DNA of 64,000 nucleotides from Apiotrichum sp. Y4204 (lineage: Eukaryota > Basidiomycota > Tremellomycetes > Trichosporonales > Trichosporonaceae): assembly GCA_025531455.1 (NCBI GenBank), contig JAMYHL010000036.1, positions 1 through 64,000 of the forward strand, read 5' to 3'. The translations under genes and the position numbers were made by a program. Below are positions 32,410 to 44,865 of the stretch, one piece after another (the stretch's first letter is position 1; every line of letters begins with the position of its first letter). The notes under the pieces were generated by a model, which was not told the origin of the DNA, made no database searches, and saw only the letters and a program-made list of their open reading frames with translations.

Positions 32410-33294
32410 ATGGATATCAGGCAAGCAACAGTAAGTGCAGCTGGATTTTTTCCATGCCTCAGCCGCACACTCTGACAACATCCAGATCGAGGACCTCCTC
32501 GGCATGCAGAATGCCAACCTCCTCAACCTTCCGGAGAACTACACGTTCAAGTACTGTGGGTGCCTTCCGGGATTCTCACCTAACGGCAGACCTGTACCAC
32601 GCGCTGACGTGGCCCGAGCTGTCGTACGTCGCCGTCGACCCGAGCGGGCGCATCGTGGGCTACATTCTGGCGAAGATGTGGGTAGCTGTTGTCCGACTGA
32701 CCCGCTGACAACAGGGAGGAGGAGCCGACAGCCGAGCCGAGCGGGCACGTCACGTCCATCTCGGTGCTGCGCCCGTATCGCCGCCTGGGACTCGCAAACA
32801 AGCTCATGAAGCAGGCGCAGGACGCCATGGTCGCGCACTACAATGCCGCGTACATCACCCTGCATGTTCGCAAGTCGAACCGCGCCGCCATCTCGCTGTA
32901 CCGCGACACGCTGGGATTCGAGGTGCACATCATGGAGAAGGGATACTGTGAGTGCGGATGGAGGAAGAGGCGCATGGAAATGGGGAATATCTTGGGCGGT
33001 GATCGAGCGATATGCCCCAGGGCCGGTGGCATCAGTCTTGGCGTCGGGATGTGTTCTTGCAGCTGGACGAAGTGTTCTATCCCCAGCTGTGAGACCATTC
33101 TGCCTGAGAATCCCTCGCAACCTCGGTCTCTTAAAGCCTTGGGTGACCCATTGCCGAACACTTCCCTCCTACCCTCATTGTGTCTTTTCTCGCTGACCAC
33201 AGACGCCGACGGAGAGGACGCGTACGGCATGCGCTATCTGTTCAAGAAGGACGCCAAGGTGGACCCGCCCAAGGTCGAGGAGGCCAAGGCGTAA
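32410..33294 (+). CDS. NAA10: N-alpha-acetyltransferase catalytic subunit NAA10 (ARD1)
   Basis: Five exons (32410-32430, 32486-32555, 32590-32677, 32715-32947, 33203-33294) give 167 aa. NAA10 is the GNAT enzyme of the NatA complex that acetylates Ser/Ala/Thr N-termini of nascent proteins at the ribosome. The start [19 protein letters not shown], then [14 protein letters not shown] and WPELSYVA, the acetyl-CoA loop [13 protein letters not shown], and [18 protein letters not shown] are all typical. The disordered C-terminal tail of animal NAA10 is reduced to about 15 residues ([16 protein letters not shown]). The last intron is 255 nt, against 34-55 nt for the others. Confidence 0.96.
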
Positions 33295-33405
33295 GCGGTG
33301 CGGATGACGATGAGTGGACGAGGTGCGGAGACGGTAGAGCGCTTAGCGCGATACGATACAGCATATCCTGCATGTATTCTAGCATATTATCTACGAAATC
33401 TTCTA

Positions 33406-35911
33406 TTAGGCACTCCGAATACCGCTCTGGTCGCGCCACGTTTCGAAGAATTTGAGCATGTCGTACGTGATGCGTCGGCGCACGGTGCGTGCGGAGTGGA
33501 GCAGGTGTGCCGACTTGACGTACGGTGCGTCCAGGTCCTCGTTCATAGCCGCCAGCGCCGCGTCCTGGCAGATACTCGCCACCTCGGCACCCGAGCAGCC
33601 CTCGGTCTAAAGTCAGCAGAAGCACAAATGTCCAGACTCACAATCTGTGCCAGCTCGTCGATATCCACGCCCGGCTCGACGGCCATGCGCGCAAAACGCA
33701 GACGAAAGATCTCCTTGCGCGTCTCGAAGTCCGGCGCTCCGACATACAGGATTCGGTCGAGGCGGCCGGGCCGCGTGAGCGCCGGGTCGAGGACGTCGGG
33801 TCGGTTCGTGGCTGCCACGACGGTCACGCCCGAAAGCTGCTCGACGCCGTCCATCTCGTTCAGAAGCGAAGTGAGCACGCCGCCGTGTGTCTCGCCGCCG
33901 TCACGGGCGGAACCCAGTGCGTCGATCTCGTCGAAGAAGATAATACTTGGCGCTGCCGCACGCGCCTTGCGGAATACCTCGCGGACGGCACGCTCGCTCT
34001 CGCCGACGTACTTGTTCAGCAGCTCGGGGCCCTTGACGGCAATAAAGTTGATACCGCTCTCCGTCGCCAATGCCTTCGCGGTGAGAGTCTTGGAACAGCC
34101 GGGCGGGCCGTAGAGGAGTACGCCGCGGGGCGCCTCGACACCGAGCCGCTCGAAGGTGTCGCGGTGCGTGAGCGGCCACTCGACGCATTCCTTCAACTTT
34201 TGCTTCACGTCGTGTTGTCCGCCAATGTCACTCCACCGCACCTCGGGTGTCTCGACGAAGACCTCACGCATGGCACTCGGGCGGATAGTCGGGAGCGTGT
34301 TCAGGACGTCCGTGTTTGTGAGCAGCGGTTCCGGAGATGTCGGGTTGTCGGCCCACCGTTGAATCGCGGCGGATGCGGACTCGCGGACAAGCGAGCCGAG
34401 GTCAGCGCCGACGTAACCGTGCGTTCGGGCCGCGATGGCGTCGATTTCGCTCGTGCTCAGCGAGTGCGGCATCTTGGCTAGCATGACGTCCAGAATGTGT
34501 CGGCGGCCAGTGGCGTCCGGGATGCCAATCTCGATCTCGCGGTCGAAGCGACCCGGACGGCGGAGGGCAGGGTCGATAGAGTTCGGCCGGTTGGTCGCTG
34601 CAATCACAATGACTCGCTCGCTGGAGTCCGCAGTCACGCCGTCCATCAGCGTCAGGAGCATAGCGACCACTCGGCGCTCGACCTCGCCACCCTCGCCGCC
34701 ATCGCGACGTGGGCAGAGCGCGTCGACCTCGTCCAGCACGATGATACACGGCGAGCGCCTGCGCGCCTCCTCGAAAATACCTCGCAGGCGCTCCTCCGTC
34801 TCGCCATGGAATGCTGAAGAGAGCTCGGGACCGTTGACGACTATGCACGAGCATCCGGGCGTGGAAGAGGCGATTGCGCGAGCCAACGCAGTCTTGCCCG
34901 TTCCAGGAGGGCCGTGCAGCAACAGGCCTCGCGGCGGGGTCAGCCCGAATCGCGTAAAGAGTTCTGGTGACTTGAGAGGAAGATCCAAAAGCGCGCGGAC
35001 CTGCTTGATCTGGGCGTCAAGGCCTCCGAGGGTGCTGTATGACGACGCGCTCTGCTCTGCCGGAGAGTATATGTTGATGTAGGACGGAATAGCGGATGAC
35101 TGGTGTCAGCCAAAGACGTCTCACGATAGCTTACAGTGGAAGTAGCACTTTTCTGAGCCAATTCAGAGCTTTTTGAGGTGGTACTTTTTCCGTCCTCCCC
35201 CTCAAACAGAACTTTCACACGCCAGTCAAGCTCGTAAATTGCAGGAGCGTCCGTAAGCGACAGAGTCTGAAGAGACGACGCGACATCGCTGGACCGTGGC
35301 GCTGCCTTCGTCGACACCTCAAAACTGGAGACAACAAACCGAGTGTCGGTCTCTCCAATGCCAATCTTGTATCCTTCGCCGACATACTTGACAGCAGCTG
35401 TCATCAGCTTCTTTTGTCTTCGGCAAACAAGCTCACTCAAAGCCTCCTTGACAGCGGCGCGCTTCCATTCGAGCTCGCGCTTCCCATTATCAGAGCTTGT
35501 GCCTGCAGCCTGTTTGACCGTGACGCTCTTAAGGATACCCTTGCACGCAGACGACGGGAAGCGATAAAGGTCAACGGAAAACGCGCCGAGGTTGGTGATC
35601 TGGCCCGGCGAGAGAGCAACAGCTGGCATAAGCACATTCCCCTCCTCATTCTCCTACTCACTCTCCTCGTCAAGCCCAACTCGCGGCCAGAGCTGCGCCA
35701 CAACCCATCCCGGAGCACTGTCGTGTCCCTCAACGGCAGACCGCTGGCCCGCTGCGCGGAGAAGGACCCACTCGCCCGCCGCAAGCTTGCGGGCTCGCAG
35801 CAGTTCCGGAGCGAGATGCGCGCGCCGGTTTCGCCGCAGAAGCGGAAGATCGGAGCCTCCCGCCTCAGCATCCGCTGTCGCTATCGTGAGCGTAGCGAAT
35901 GGTGTGCTCAT
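33406..35911 (-). CDS. AFG2: AAA-ATPase AFG2 (SPATA5/Drg1 type), 60S ribosome maturation
   Basis: Four exons (35911-35662, 35622-35135, 35099-33644 corrected to 35099-33642 by frame, 33606-33406) give 798 aa. AFG2/Drg1 is a hexameric type II AAA-ATPase that removes shuttling factors from pre-60S particles in the cytoplasm. After an N-domain of about 260 residues come two AAA modules. D1 has [18 protein letters not shown] and AATNRPNSIDPALRRPGRFD. D2 has the diagnostic GPPGCSKT, IIFFDEIDAL and AATNRPDVLDPALTRPGRLD. The D2 Walker A with Cys-Ser separates AFG2 from CDC48. Introns are 35-39 nt. Its stop is 111 bp from the NAA10 stop (convergent). Confidence 0.96.
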
Positions 35912-36919
35912 TGGTCGTTTGTGGAGTAATGGTAGATGCGGGTGAGTTTTGACCACCAAGGAATAATCTAATTCTTGGGCAAAGCCAGTTGTCCCAACAG
36001 ACCCGAAATCTCGAGGGTTGGCTCGAATCACGTGACATTACACGTGGGATTGCGTGACCGGCCTTCTTTGCCTCTATCTCTGCGCCCCCTGACTGGACCC
36101 TGACTGATAGCTCGCAGATTGTGGGGTCTCCAGATTAGACCAGGGTGGAATGGCGTACAGCACGAGAAGAGAGGACTGTGGGGTTAGGTCAGGCGGGTAC
36201 AATACACAGAGAGTGGCAAGCTTGATACCGAAGAGCCGAGACCGGCTGCCGCGGAGTCTTATACAGGGCTGAATGGGTGGCAAAACGGGGTTCGGTCGTC
36301 AGACAGTAGTGGATAGAGACGTTGAGGACATGCATGTGCATCGCGAGTATCCATCTTGTGGTCTTGGAATCGAAACCTGGAGTACGAGAGTGTGTACAGT
36401 ATGTCGTGGGGTTACGTGTGGCATGCGCTGTCTCGCAACGGGGAGATGAAGTACTACTGATAACGGTTCCTCAGTTCCTCACGCGCCTCACGAAAAGGGC
36501 CCATTTTGCCACCGAGAGTTGCGCATAATCCGATGCACATCCAGCTAATCCCAGAGTGTGTGTGTGCATCCCGTGGCCCGCGGCCGGCAGTGGCTAGTGG
36601 CTAGTGGCTCGTCGGGTGGGAGAGGACCAAGAGGACCAGAAAGGCACATGTCCACCAGCATGCCCAGCTGCCCAGGTCCTATACGCCACTCTCCTTTTGG
36701 ATGCTGGCGCACTGTCTCTGGCTTCCCAACTAGTCGTCCACGCTAACCATCACTTCTATCTCTCTGCTTCCTCTCTCTTTCTTCTTCTCCATCTTCCTCT
36801 TTCTCTCTCATTCTCTCAACTCCACTCTTCTTCTTCTCTCTCTCCCTCCATCCACATCTTCTGTCTCACCGGCACCCCTCTCTACTCCTCTCACTCTCCA
36901 CATAGCTAGCAACCCCACA
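35912..36919. promoter_or_regulatory. Divergent AFG2-CHFR promoter region with long pyrimidine tract
   Basis: About 1 kb without a gene. A strong CT tract (about 36752-36905) runs up to the CHFR-like start codon, as in many tremellomycete 5' leaders. A short repeat of ggctagtggctagtggct sits at about 36591-36608. Confidence 0.5.
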
Positions 36920-39423
36920 ATGTCATCGCCCCCAGCAGCTCCCGCTGGGGTCGAGCTTCCTTCCACCCAGTCCAGCCCCGCCTCGGTCAACTCGCTCTTG
37001 GGTGTCACCCGCACCCGAGACGAGTTTGACGCCGACAGCGGCGACGACACGAGCGTGGAATCTCCTCACCCCAAGCTCGCTCGTACCGACGCATCCGGCG
37101 CTGCTCATGAGGATCCAAGCTGTAAGTCTACGCAGCTGCGTGCCTCAGGGAATGTCCCTGGGCAACCAAACTCCGTGGTCGCCTTAGCTGCATGCATACT
37201 CACAGTCCAGCCGAGAATGACAACCCGAACGAGGTCTCTGATCCTACAGCGTTGGCTCTCTGTGAGGAGCTCGAGTGCGGCATGTGCGCCGGCGTCTTCA
37301 TCGATGTACGCTGCCTTCCCCCATCCCCAAACTAACCTCAGCCTGTGGCTCTCAACGGCTGCGGTCACGTATACTGTGGAAGCTGCGTGCAGCAATGGAT
37401 CAAGGTGAGTGCTTTTCAGCTTACTGCTTCATAGCACATTCTCACAGCAGTCAATCCCTCGATACCCGATATCGCTTCTTCCTGGAGATCCAGTTCCTGA
37501 GCCCATTGCCTGCCCCCACTGTCGTCACACGCCTATCCAGACGGCTACCCCGTCACGTATTGCAAAGACCATGGTCAACCTGCTTCTCAGCCGCATGCCC
37601 AGCTTGGCCCGCCCACCCAACGAGCACCGTCAAGCGCAAGACATGTACACGCCGGCCGTTGGGGTTCTCAAGGTGGGTTGCTGGCACCAAACTTTTGTTC
37701 ATTCTGACACACAGTTCCCTATCCCTCCGCCGCCGCCCCGTGCCCCGCTCATCAGCGAGTTTTGGCGCCCGTGCCGCTCCTGTTACCCATCCGAGGAAGG
37801 ATCCTGGCGCTGTCCCATCCCTGTATGTGCTTGTTCGAAAGCCCATGCTGACCGCTAGGTTCCTCGCTTTGATGTGCCGGCTGAGCGCCCCCTTTGCGTG
37901 CGCGCGGATGGTATACCTCCTGATGGACACCGCCTGTGTGCTGGATGGTGAGAGAGCTGTTCCGCGCTTTCAACTGACCCCAGCGACCGCCTTTCGCCAT
38001 GCCAGGGACCTCGGGGTGCCAACTGCGGCATTTGTGGAGAAGGCTTCTGCGGTGAACTGGTGGGTCTGCAGCTCTCATTGTGCGTTTGCTGATCCCAGAT
38101 CTCTGGCTGCGAGTGTGTTCCTATCTCCCAGTCCAAACCCACGTCTCAGTTTAATCACTTTGCCAATGTTCTGGCCGACTGTCCCTCGGACCTGCTCGCT
38201 CTCGCTTTCAAGTAAGTGCCCTGCACGAACACAGTCTCACACTCAGGGACAACTGGAACGAGATGTCATATCTGAGCAACTATATCGCCGAGAACGAGAC
38301 GGCTCGGGATGCCGCCCAGATCTACAGAGCCATTGTCGCCTGGCTTCGTACGCCTGAGGCCGCTGAGTCGGGCGGGGTTGTGGGAATGATGAACCGTGCC
38401 GACATAAACCTTCGGGTCCGTACGGGGATGGCCGATGAGCTTCAGAAAGCGATAATGCCCTCCGCCGAGGGCGCCCCAGAGGCGAAGATCTGTGGTGGCT
38501 GTGCGGACGAGATTCTTTGCGTAAGAGCTTGCGTTTGCTCTGTGGCTAACAACCAGGCTGGCGTTTTTGAGTGGTGGATGCGCGAGCTCAAGAAGCCTGA
38601 AGTTGCCAACAGCCGCCCGGCTAACCAGAAGGACCGTCCAAACTGCAAGTTTGGGAGGAAGTGAGTCGTTTACCCACAAACGTTCCCGGCTGACAACAGG
38701 TGCACGCGGCAGGACAACCACCGCCATGGCAGGAAATGTAAGCCGAAAGATGGATTATTGTACTAACTAGCAGTCAACCACATCTGCGAGGCTCTCCCAG
38801 CCGACGAGGCAATGAAGATCCATCAAGATGATACGATGCCGACCAATACTGCCGCCGTCAACGACGACGAGGACGCGTCTTCATCAGACTCGGACGATGA
38901 CGAGGACAAGGAAGAAGTGAGGCAGTATCTTGACGCCGCATCCCAGCCGGCGACAGGATCTGTCCCTGGGGAGTCAACAATTGTCATCCCTACCTTGGCG
39001 CCTATTCGCAGTATTTGGCTCGCCCCTTCCACGGAGCCCGCGAGGCCCTCTCAGTCTGCATCTCATGGATCCCAATCGGCGTCTCAGCCGGCGGCAACTC
39101 CGATGGTCGATGCGCCTCCAGGGCCGTCTCTTCCTGCTCTGCCGATTGCAAGTATTGTGAACCCGGAGCCTCTCCCACCAAACGCTTCCAATCGTCGCGT
39201 CCTGACACCGCCTCCTCACATCCCCGGCAATCCGAGCACCCCTGTCTCGGCATTGGCCGGCAGCGCCGACTCGGAGCTGGCTGTCTCGACCGCTATGAAG
39301 TTGTCGCTCCCCGTGTCACCTACACCACCCAAGACATTGTCGTACCCGGTTCTTGATGACCCTAACATGATGCGCCCCGGCCCATCCGTATTCCGCCAAG
39401 AAGCCATGGACGTTGACCTCTAG
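36920..39423 (+). CDS. CHFR: CHFR-like E3 ubiquitin ligase: RING, Cys-rich region, PBZ zinc finger
   Basis: Twelve exons (36920-37121, 37211-37305, 37342-37404, 37451-37672, 37715-37822, 37859-37947, 37984-38059, 38099-38211, 38247-38520, 38557-38660, 38700-38737, 38774-39423) give 677 aa. The RING has CGMCAGVF, LNGCGHVYCGSC and CPHCRH. A cysteine-rich region follows (RPCRSCYPS, CAGCDRL, NCGICGEGFCG). Then comes CGGCADEI and a PBZ finger, RPNCKFGRKC with R, H and KFNHIC spaced as in vertebrate CHFR. PBZ fingers bind poly(ADP-ribose), and CHFR is a mitotic-stress checkpoint ligase (family knowledge). The N-terminal FHA domain of animal CHFR is absent, replaced by about 75 disordered residues. 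The Ser/Pro-rich tail is long. The exon 4 acceptor is an ambiguous CAGCAG. Confidence 0.88.
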
Positions 39424-41148
39424 GCGCCGCGGCCTGGTCGAGGCTCAATGTTGTGAGACCTATATTGAGAGACTCATTCGATTCCCGTCCCATATATCCA
39501 TCGTGCTTTGTTGTATATACATGCCATGTTCATTATAAGATACGACCTGCTTGACTGACCAGTGATGCCAGCGGAGCGATCGGCTGTTGATCAAAGTGAT
39601 TGCTGAAGAGATGCGAGAGAGGGCCTCAGCGTCAGTGCTTGATTGCCCGCAATCTTGTGTTTTATGTGGATATCTCACTGTTAATGCCTCGTGGTTGGAC
39701 GATGACGGAAAGTGGTCAGTGCGTGCATATCACTCTTAAATACCTACCGCCGAACAGTTGACAACGAGTCCCAAAGACAAACATATGGATCTATCACGTT
39801 GATGTTCATTCGATGCCCGGTTTTTTAGACCGGCAGGAAGGAGACGCAGAAAAGGGGCAGCCAAGCATCCAATGTCAGCAAGCGTTTTATGTCCACTGCC
39901 GCACTGAAACAGCCCTCTGGAAGGAGCTACCCCACACAACCCCCATGCCGTTGATACCGTCTCTCCGCCATCACCCCTTTCTTGTCTAATCATACCGATC
40001 ACACCACCACTTTCAACCGCCCCTCTTTTTTTGTTCCCCCTCGGCCCCTCCGAGCCCCATTCCTGTCCATTCTGCCCAATTGCTTTCCATCTCTCGAAAA
40101 ATGATACGAGATGGATGCAACGACAAGCAAGGTTCAGGACAGGAACTCGCGGCGGTCTCGCCCCGCGCTGCAAGGCACGCACACTAACCCCGCTGCACCA
40201 GTGGCCTGTTGGTCGTTCTGGTTCTGCGATCCGAGTTGCCAAGACCTCTTGTGCATCCTTTGTCTTGTCTTGTTGCGCGATCTTGCCTGGGCATAACAAA
40301 TCTTGAATTCGTTGATTGGGTAGAATTTTCACGAGGATTATGCGACTTGGAGGGACGATAGTTCAAAGATTGGGATTAGAAAGCCGAGGCCCATCTGATA
40401 GATCAGGTCACGTGAGAGAATAGAAAATTTACTTCCGCTTGTAGTTGACCTTGTTGTTTCTCCGGGTAATCCTCTTCTTGTTATTCCACTAGTGTTGATT
40501 GAGAAATGGTTTTACTCGCTGCACTTGGCTGCTGTCGATCCTCTTCCCCCCCTCCCACGTCGTTCGTCGTCGCCGATGGTCTCTCTTTGTCGACTTGTCC
40601 ATTCCATCTCAATCTCATTCAATCGCACTCATTTTCACACAACACACACCCTCCTGCATCCCTCCATCCTCCTCGCCCATTCTCCCTTCCTCTCCATCTC
40701 CCACTACCCGACTTCCCACATTCACAACCTCACCACAACTGCATCCGTCCACATCCACTCCGTCTCGATCAAATACTCCCCCGCAATCTTCCCCACCTCC
40801 TCTCGGCAGAGATAACAGCCGTACCACATCCAACACCACATCAGCCCACCCACCTGTGTGTTGACCTCGGCCTTCTCCGTCTATCCAGGTCCTCTACGCC
40901 TCTACGCCGTCTCCAGGCTCGCCATTGCGCTCACAGGTTCCAGTCATTGACAGTTGCTCACATCGCACGCTCTAGCACAACACTGACCTGTGCTCGCCAC
41001 GCCGATTCTGTTAATCCATCCCCGCGAACCATTCTCCATTCCCCGCATCCCATCACAACATACCGCCCATTCCGATACCCGCCCGAACTCGACTTGAACT
41101 GCCCCATCTTCGTGGTCTGACGCTGCTCGGCGACTGACTCTGTACACC
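39424..41148. promoter_or_regulatory. Intergenic and long 5' leader of the Zn2Cys6 gene
   Basis: About 1.7 kb. The last 650 bp are strikingly C/T-rich and probably transcribed leader. A 204-aa ORF (40506-41120) ends 28 bp before the factor's ATG. Its composition (Ser/Pro/His-rich) follows the CT bias, so I treat it as a possible upstream ORF at most. Confidence 0.4.
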
Positions 41149-44100
41149 ATGTCGGCGCCATCCGGCGCATCCGCTGCCGATGCTGGGCCCGTCGGCGTTG
41201 CCGCTGCCGCACGCATCGGGGTCGGCATCCAACCCGCGCCACCAGGCGATAACAAGAAGCGCAAAGCGCCACCGACCGCCGCCGCTCCCCGCGCCAAGGA
41301 GCGTGCCAATGCCGATGAGGAGTCCGGTCCGTCTGGAAGCGGGGGTGTAGCTGGCGGCACAGGGTCCGCGACCGCGGCCGGAGGAGCTGGGGCCGGAGCA
41401 TCCGGCTCGGGGCCTCCCTCAGCTGCTGCGTCTCAGGCTGGAACACCTTCCGCACGCCCACGAGAGGCCAAGCGCACCCGGGTGCACTTTTCCTGCGTCG
41501 AGTGCCATCGCCGAAAGCAAAAGTGTGACCGCAAGGAGCCTTGCTCACAGTGTGTCGCGCGACGCGTGCCACATTTGTGTCGCCCTTTCCTCAACGGGGT
41601 TGAGGATCCCAATGCGTGAGTGCTGTACCCCGCTTCATCCTGCCGTGTCGAGATGACACACTCGCGGTCGCCGAGGTTTTCATCGCCGCACCCTGTCCGT
41701 TACGCACGGACCGCTGCTTCATGCCAGGGGGAAGAGGTTTCCGTGAGAACACGCTGACGCGACTTCAGTAACTCGGACGTCCATGCGCGACTGGCTTCTA
41801 TCGAGGGCATGCTCTCCCGCCTGGTCCAGGTTGTCCCGCAGGCGATCACCAGCCGGCCACTGGCCATTGATGGATCGAGTCCCGATGTGTCATCCATTGC
41901 GACACAGGGCGAGGACGTCTTCCACCCACAATCCGCACCACCTCCGGAACCGCCGCGGCAAATTTACCCCCACAGGCCACCACCATCCGGACTCTTCCCC
42001 GCGAACCTCTCGACGTCAACTCCTGTCGGTCGTTCTGGCTTCGGCTGGGGCTTGCGGGAAGGTCGCATGATTTGTCTTTCTGTGGACGACAATTCTGAGC
42101 TGCGTGATGTCCTCGTGACCCTTCGCGAGAGTGGCGTCACTAAGAACCATCTCGAGTGGCTGATCGCCGGCGTTCCGGGACGACGGATGGCCGATGGCCT
42201 TGTGGAGCTTTACTTTCGGTGAGCACATGCGCGAGAGGCCGAGATATGGATGCTGACTATTACAGGGACATTGAGTATGTCAATTGCCTTCCCCATGGGG
42301 CCACAAATACTAACGATACAGTTGGACACGGTATAAGATGAACCGACCGCAGTTTGAGCGCCGCTACGCTGCATTCTTCGACTCGATTGGGAGGAACCCG
42401 ACGAGCCCAAAGATTGATGCAGACACTTTGAAGTGGATTCCGCTCATGTTCATTGTCGTGAGTCACTATGGTCTTGTCTGTTTGAGCGAGCGCTCACACG
42501 CAGCTGGCTATTGCTGCACTGTCCGCCGGCCCGGACATAGTTCCCGCTGACGAGCAACTCTCGTGGTCCAGACGCTTCTATGGTTCTGCCCGCAGTGGCC
42601 TTGAGTACGCCAAAGCACTCCAGCGCGATAACCTTGACGTGCTTTTCGCCGGCCTCCTCGCCTCGCGCTACATGCTCCTTACCCGCCGCCCGGCAGAAGG
42701 ATCGACACCTCTGACAACCGCCTTCCAACTGGGTCTCTATCGTGATGGCACGGTCCTCAATCTGACGGACAAACGCGAGATTGAGGTTCGCCGACGCGCA
42801 TGGGCCATGCTCTACCACCTTGACCGCACCATCTCCCTTCTAGTTGGTCGCCCAGCATCCATCTCGGACGCCCACACAGACGCGCGTCCGCCGGCGAACC
42901 TCGATGACGAGGAGATAGAGTCAGCCGACTTTGACCCAGCTGGAAAACCAATGACCATTCCTACGGTGTATACTTATGTGATTGTGCGGTGAGTCACTTT
43001 TCCTGACAGGATTCAATACTGATGCCCAGCCACCGGCTTGCCGAGATAATGGGCCGTATCGCGTACCACACCTTTACTATCCAGCTCCCAGACTACGCGA
43101 CTGTGCTGGCGCTCGACAAGGAGCTCCTCGCATGGCGCGACTCGCTTCCCAGCTTCCTCGCAATGGTCAACCCTGACACATCGCTTGATGCCGCCCACCC
43201 GTATCTGTTTGTGCAGCGTCATCTGCTGTCGTGCGAATGGTACTATACGCGTATTACCCTGAACCGGTAAGTGGGAACCGAAATCAAAACAAGTCGAGCA
43301 CGTGAGCTCATCTCAGACCGTATCTGCTCCGCCGCAAACCACAGGACGGCCGCTATGGGTATTCGCGAAACGCGGCGATCGAGTCGGCGACGGCCGACCT
43401 GCTGAGCCGCCGGGCGTTCATGATGGAGAAGGGCGATCTGATCATCAACTCGGGTGGTTACCGTGTACTCAACTCGTACATGGTCCTGGGTGTCACCATC
43501 AAGCTCGACCCGGACTCGCCGCAGGCAGACGAGCTGCGACACTTGCTGAATGTGGTGTCTGGTCGTGCACGAGATGAGCAGGGTCGTCTTTCGGAGCCGA
43601 TCGTCAAGGAGGAGTTGGCTATTGTCGAGTTCCTTACTGCCAAGAGCACCTCGAAACCTGCGTCGAACCCTTCGAATGGAGCGGCCACCAACGGTCAAGC
43701 ACGCAATGCCGAGGGCAACGACGAGAATACTCCGGTGGACCTTCTTCTCGGTCTCGCAAAGACCAACTCTGGACGCAGGGCAGCCGAGGAGGAGAAGCGT
43801 CAGCTGCGGCTTCAGCAGCGTCGCGAGATGGAGGAGCAGCGGCTTGCACAGCGTCGCTCCATGTCTACTGGTGCGGTGAGCAACACGAGCAACAACAACA
43901 GTGTCTCGTCGTCTCCGTGGGGCTACGTCGCGCCGCAGATGCCTGGCCTCGATGTTCACCAGCCCTTCGGTGCCCAGCCTGGCAACCGTCGCCTCCCTCG
44001 TCCCCTGCAGCCTCCAGGCACTGCCGGTGGCCCCGGTGGCCCCACCCCCAAGCGCGAGGAAATGGACGGGCAGATGGCCAACTGGCAAAGCGACAACCCG

Positions 44101-44569
44101 TTTGCGTTCCAGGAGAACAAGCACCCCTCGCCATCCTTCCCTGGCAACCAGTCTGGCAACATGCTCTCTTCGGCCCACAACAGCTTCAGTGGCATGAGCA
44201 ATAACAACAGCAGCCAGCTGAATCTGTCACCGTACCAAGAAATGTCGCTTCCGCTACCGAATGCGGAAGACCAGCTCGCGTCTCTCACGCAGCAGGGCGC
44301 CGACTCGCTCTTCTCTGGGCCACAGGAGTTTGGCAATGCCGACGTCGGCAGCTTCGACTTCTCCAACCTCGGTGTTCCCCAGCAGGGCATGGACATGGCG
44401 TTCAACCCCTTCGCGATCGCCCAGACAGGCGACGAGGCGTGAGTAGAGTCGTTGCCGAGAGGTTCCTTGACTGACATCCAGGCCTAACGACCCGTCGCCC
44501 GATGACGAAACGACTTTCCTCAACTTTATCCTCACGAAGTTTGCCAACAGCAGTGGCGAGAACATGTAG
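41149..44569 (+). CDS. Zn2Cys6 fungal transcription factor with middle homology region
   Basis: Eight exons (41149-41615, 41769-42218, 42266-42274, 42322-42457, 42504-42988, 43030-43266, 43317-44438, 44482-44569) give 997 aa. The third exon is a 9-nt microexon, needed to join the frame. A Gly/Ala-rich disordered start precedes the binuclear zinc cluster, C-x2-C-x6-C-x5-C-x2-C-x8-C at residues 116-144 (CVECHRRKQKC). The PF04082-type middle region covers about 330-620, with EVRRRAWAMLYHLDRTISLLVGRP. The C-terminal half is Gln/Asn/Ser/Pro-rich with an RREMEEQRLAQRR helix and looks like an activation region. The target pathway is unknown; members of this family are sequence-specific regulators. 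Confidence 0.92.
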
Positions 44570-44865
44570 GCGCAATGCGTTCCCGCCCTTGGGTTCAATT
44601 TTCCGTTCGGATTCCGCTTTCTTGGTTGCTGTTTCCTGTTCTCCATCCTATTCCCATCTTCCTTATCCAACACCTCCATCACATCTTCACCTTGCCTTGT
44701 AGTCATATCGCGGCCGACACAATACCAACACAGACATACCAATACCCCTCCTGTATCTCGAGTATGCATTGGACCTATGGCGCGAGCGCGAGGCTTGAGA
44801 GGAGGCGGGGTGCTCGATCACTATGAACACAACACTAGGCTAACGCACGCGTGACGTTGTTCCTG

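Noticed and set aside
43243..44178. 311-aa ORF antisense to the Zn2Cys6 factor
   Set aside because: It is a shadow of the real exon, with no domain or splice support.
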